From Paenirhizobium naphthalenivorans (GTDB taxonomy: Bacteria > Pseudomonadota > Alphaproteobacteria > Rhizobiales > Rhizobiaceae): a stretch of DNA of 64,000 bases. A model generated the notes under the pieces. It did not search any database. It was given only the letters and a program-made list of their open reading frames with translations, and was not told the DNA's origin. Position numbers and translations under genes: made by a program. The stretch spans positions 1 to 64,000 of the forward strand of contig NZ_BJZP01000001.1 in the NCBI RefSeq assembly GCF_007992095.1, in the 5' to 3' direction. This document shows positions 63,928 through 64,000 of the stretch, one piece after another; position 1 is the stretch's first letter, and every line of letters begins with the position of its first letter.

Positions 63928-63945
63928 CTGTCACATAGTCGTCAT
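63928..63945 (+). promoter_or_regulatory. Weak Pho-box-like repeat at the right edge
   Basis: CTGTCAC-ATAG-TCGTCAT matches the 7-4-7 Pho-box pattern at about 11 of 14 positions and is followed by GAAC as in many rhizobial sites. It points rightwards, so any target gene would start beyond the window, but it also lies 48 bases upstream of the minus-strand phosphoglycerol-transferase gene. Weak evidence. Confidence 0.3.
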
Positions 63946-64000
63946 GAACGCTAGATGAACTATGCCTTGGGAACGTTTGTGCCGCTCATTTTGCTGCCGT

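Overview
The window is a stretch of core chromosome from a high-GC alphaproteobacterium, most likely a member of the Rhizobiales/Rhizobiaceae. This is inferred from gene families seen together: a divergent cobS/cobT pair flanked by an aspartic protease/DUF1289 pair and dgkA, a PdhS/DivJ/PleC-type histidine kinase, a class II DAHP synthase, Usg, class I and class II fumarases, MscS with a DUF3772-like N-terminus, and a sigma-70 promoter of the rhizobial type before tRNA-Lys. I see no prophage, insertion sequence, CRISPR array or rRNA operon. About 62 protein genes and one tRNA fill the 64 kb.

Layout. 0-8 kb: a frame-disrupted DUF4431-like gene, a PLP aminotransferase, a CASTOR/POLLUX-type ion channel and a three-gene ABC importer (ferric or 2-aminoethylphosphonate type) preceded by a Pho-box-like repeat. 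8-17.7 kb: DUF4189 protein, EEP phosphatase, NUDIX hydrolase, PhzF isomerase, tRNA-Lys(CTT), a large MscS channel, and two adjacent double-receiver proteins, the second carrying GGDEF. 17.7-31.4 kb: YadGH-like ABC exporter, aspartic protease, cobalamin genes, diacylglycerol kinase, sensor kinase, thermonuclease, GST, uracil-DNA glycosylase, Lrp regulator, AlkD-like repair protein, beta-hydroxyacid dehydrogenase, cytochrome c, methyltransferase, Usg. 31.5-36.6 kb: polar amino-acid ABC importer and an OmpA-family protein with seven perfect-length 12-residue repeats. 36.6-41.7 kb: molybdenum-cofactor genes (mobB, mobA, moaA) with two transporters. 41.7-45.8 kb: MarR/hydrolase divergent pair with a palindromic operator, PPOX flavoprotein, M15 peptidase, diguanylate cyclase. 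46-49.8 kb: class I fumarase with an Irr-box-like site, a low-GC RusA-like gene, class II fumarase. 49.9-51.9 kb: arsR-arsC-acr3. 52-64 kb: L,D-transpeptidase, gph, rpiA, DUF2059, gor, a probable small membrane protein, alpha/beta hydrolase, DAHP synthase, a double winged-helix protein and an LTA-synthase-like phosphoglycerol transferase.

The most unusual signals are: (i) the tandem pair of double-receiver proteins at 15.4-17.7 kb, in which one receiver has lost its phosphoacceptor Asp and both second receivers have lost the conserved Lys; (ii) the fumarase locus, where an iron-sulfur fumarase with an Irr-like site and an iron-independent fumarase flank an orphan RusA-like nuclease gene of foreign-looking composition; (iii) a Pho-box-like repeat ahead of an ABC importer that could carry phosphonate; (iv) a bacterial CASTOR-like channel; and (v) several palindromic operators with no assigned regulator. 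All function calls come from reading motifs by eye; no database search was run.
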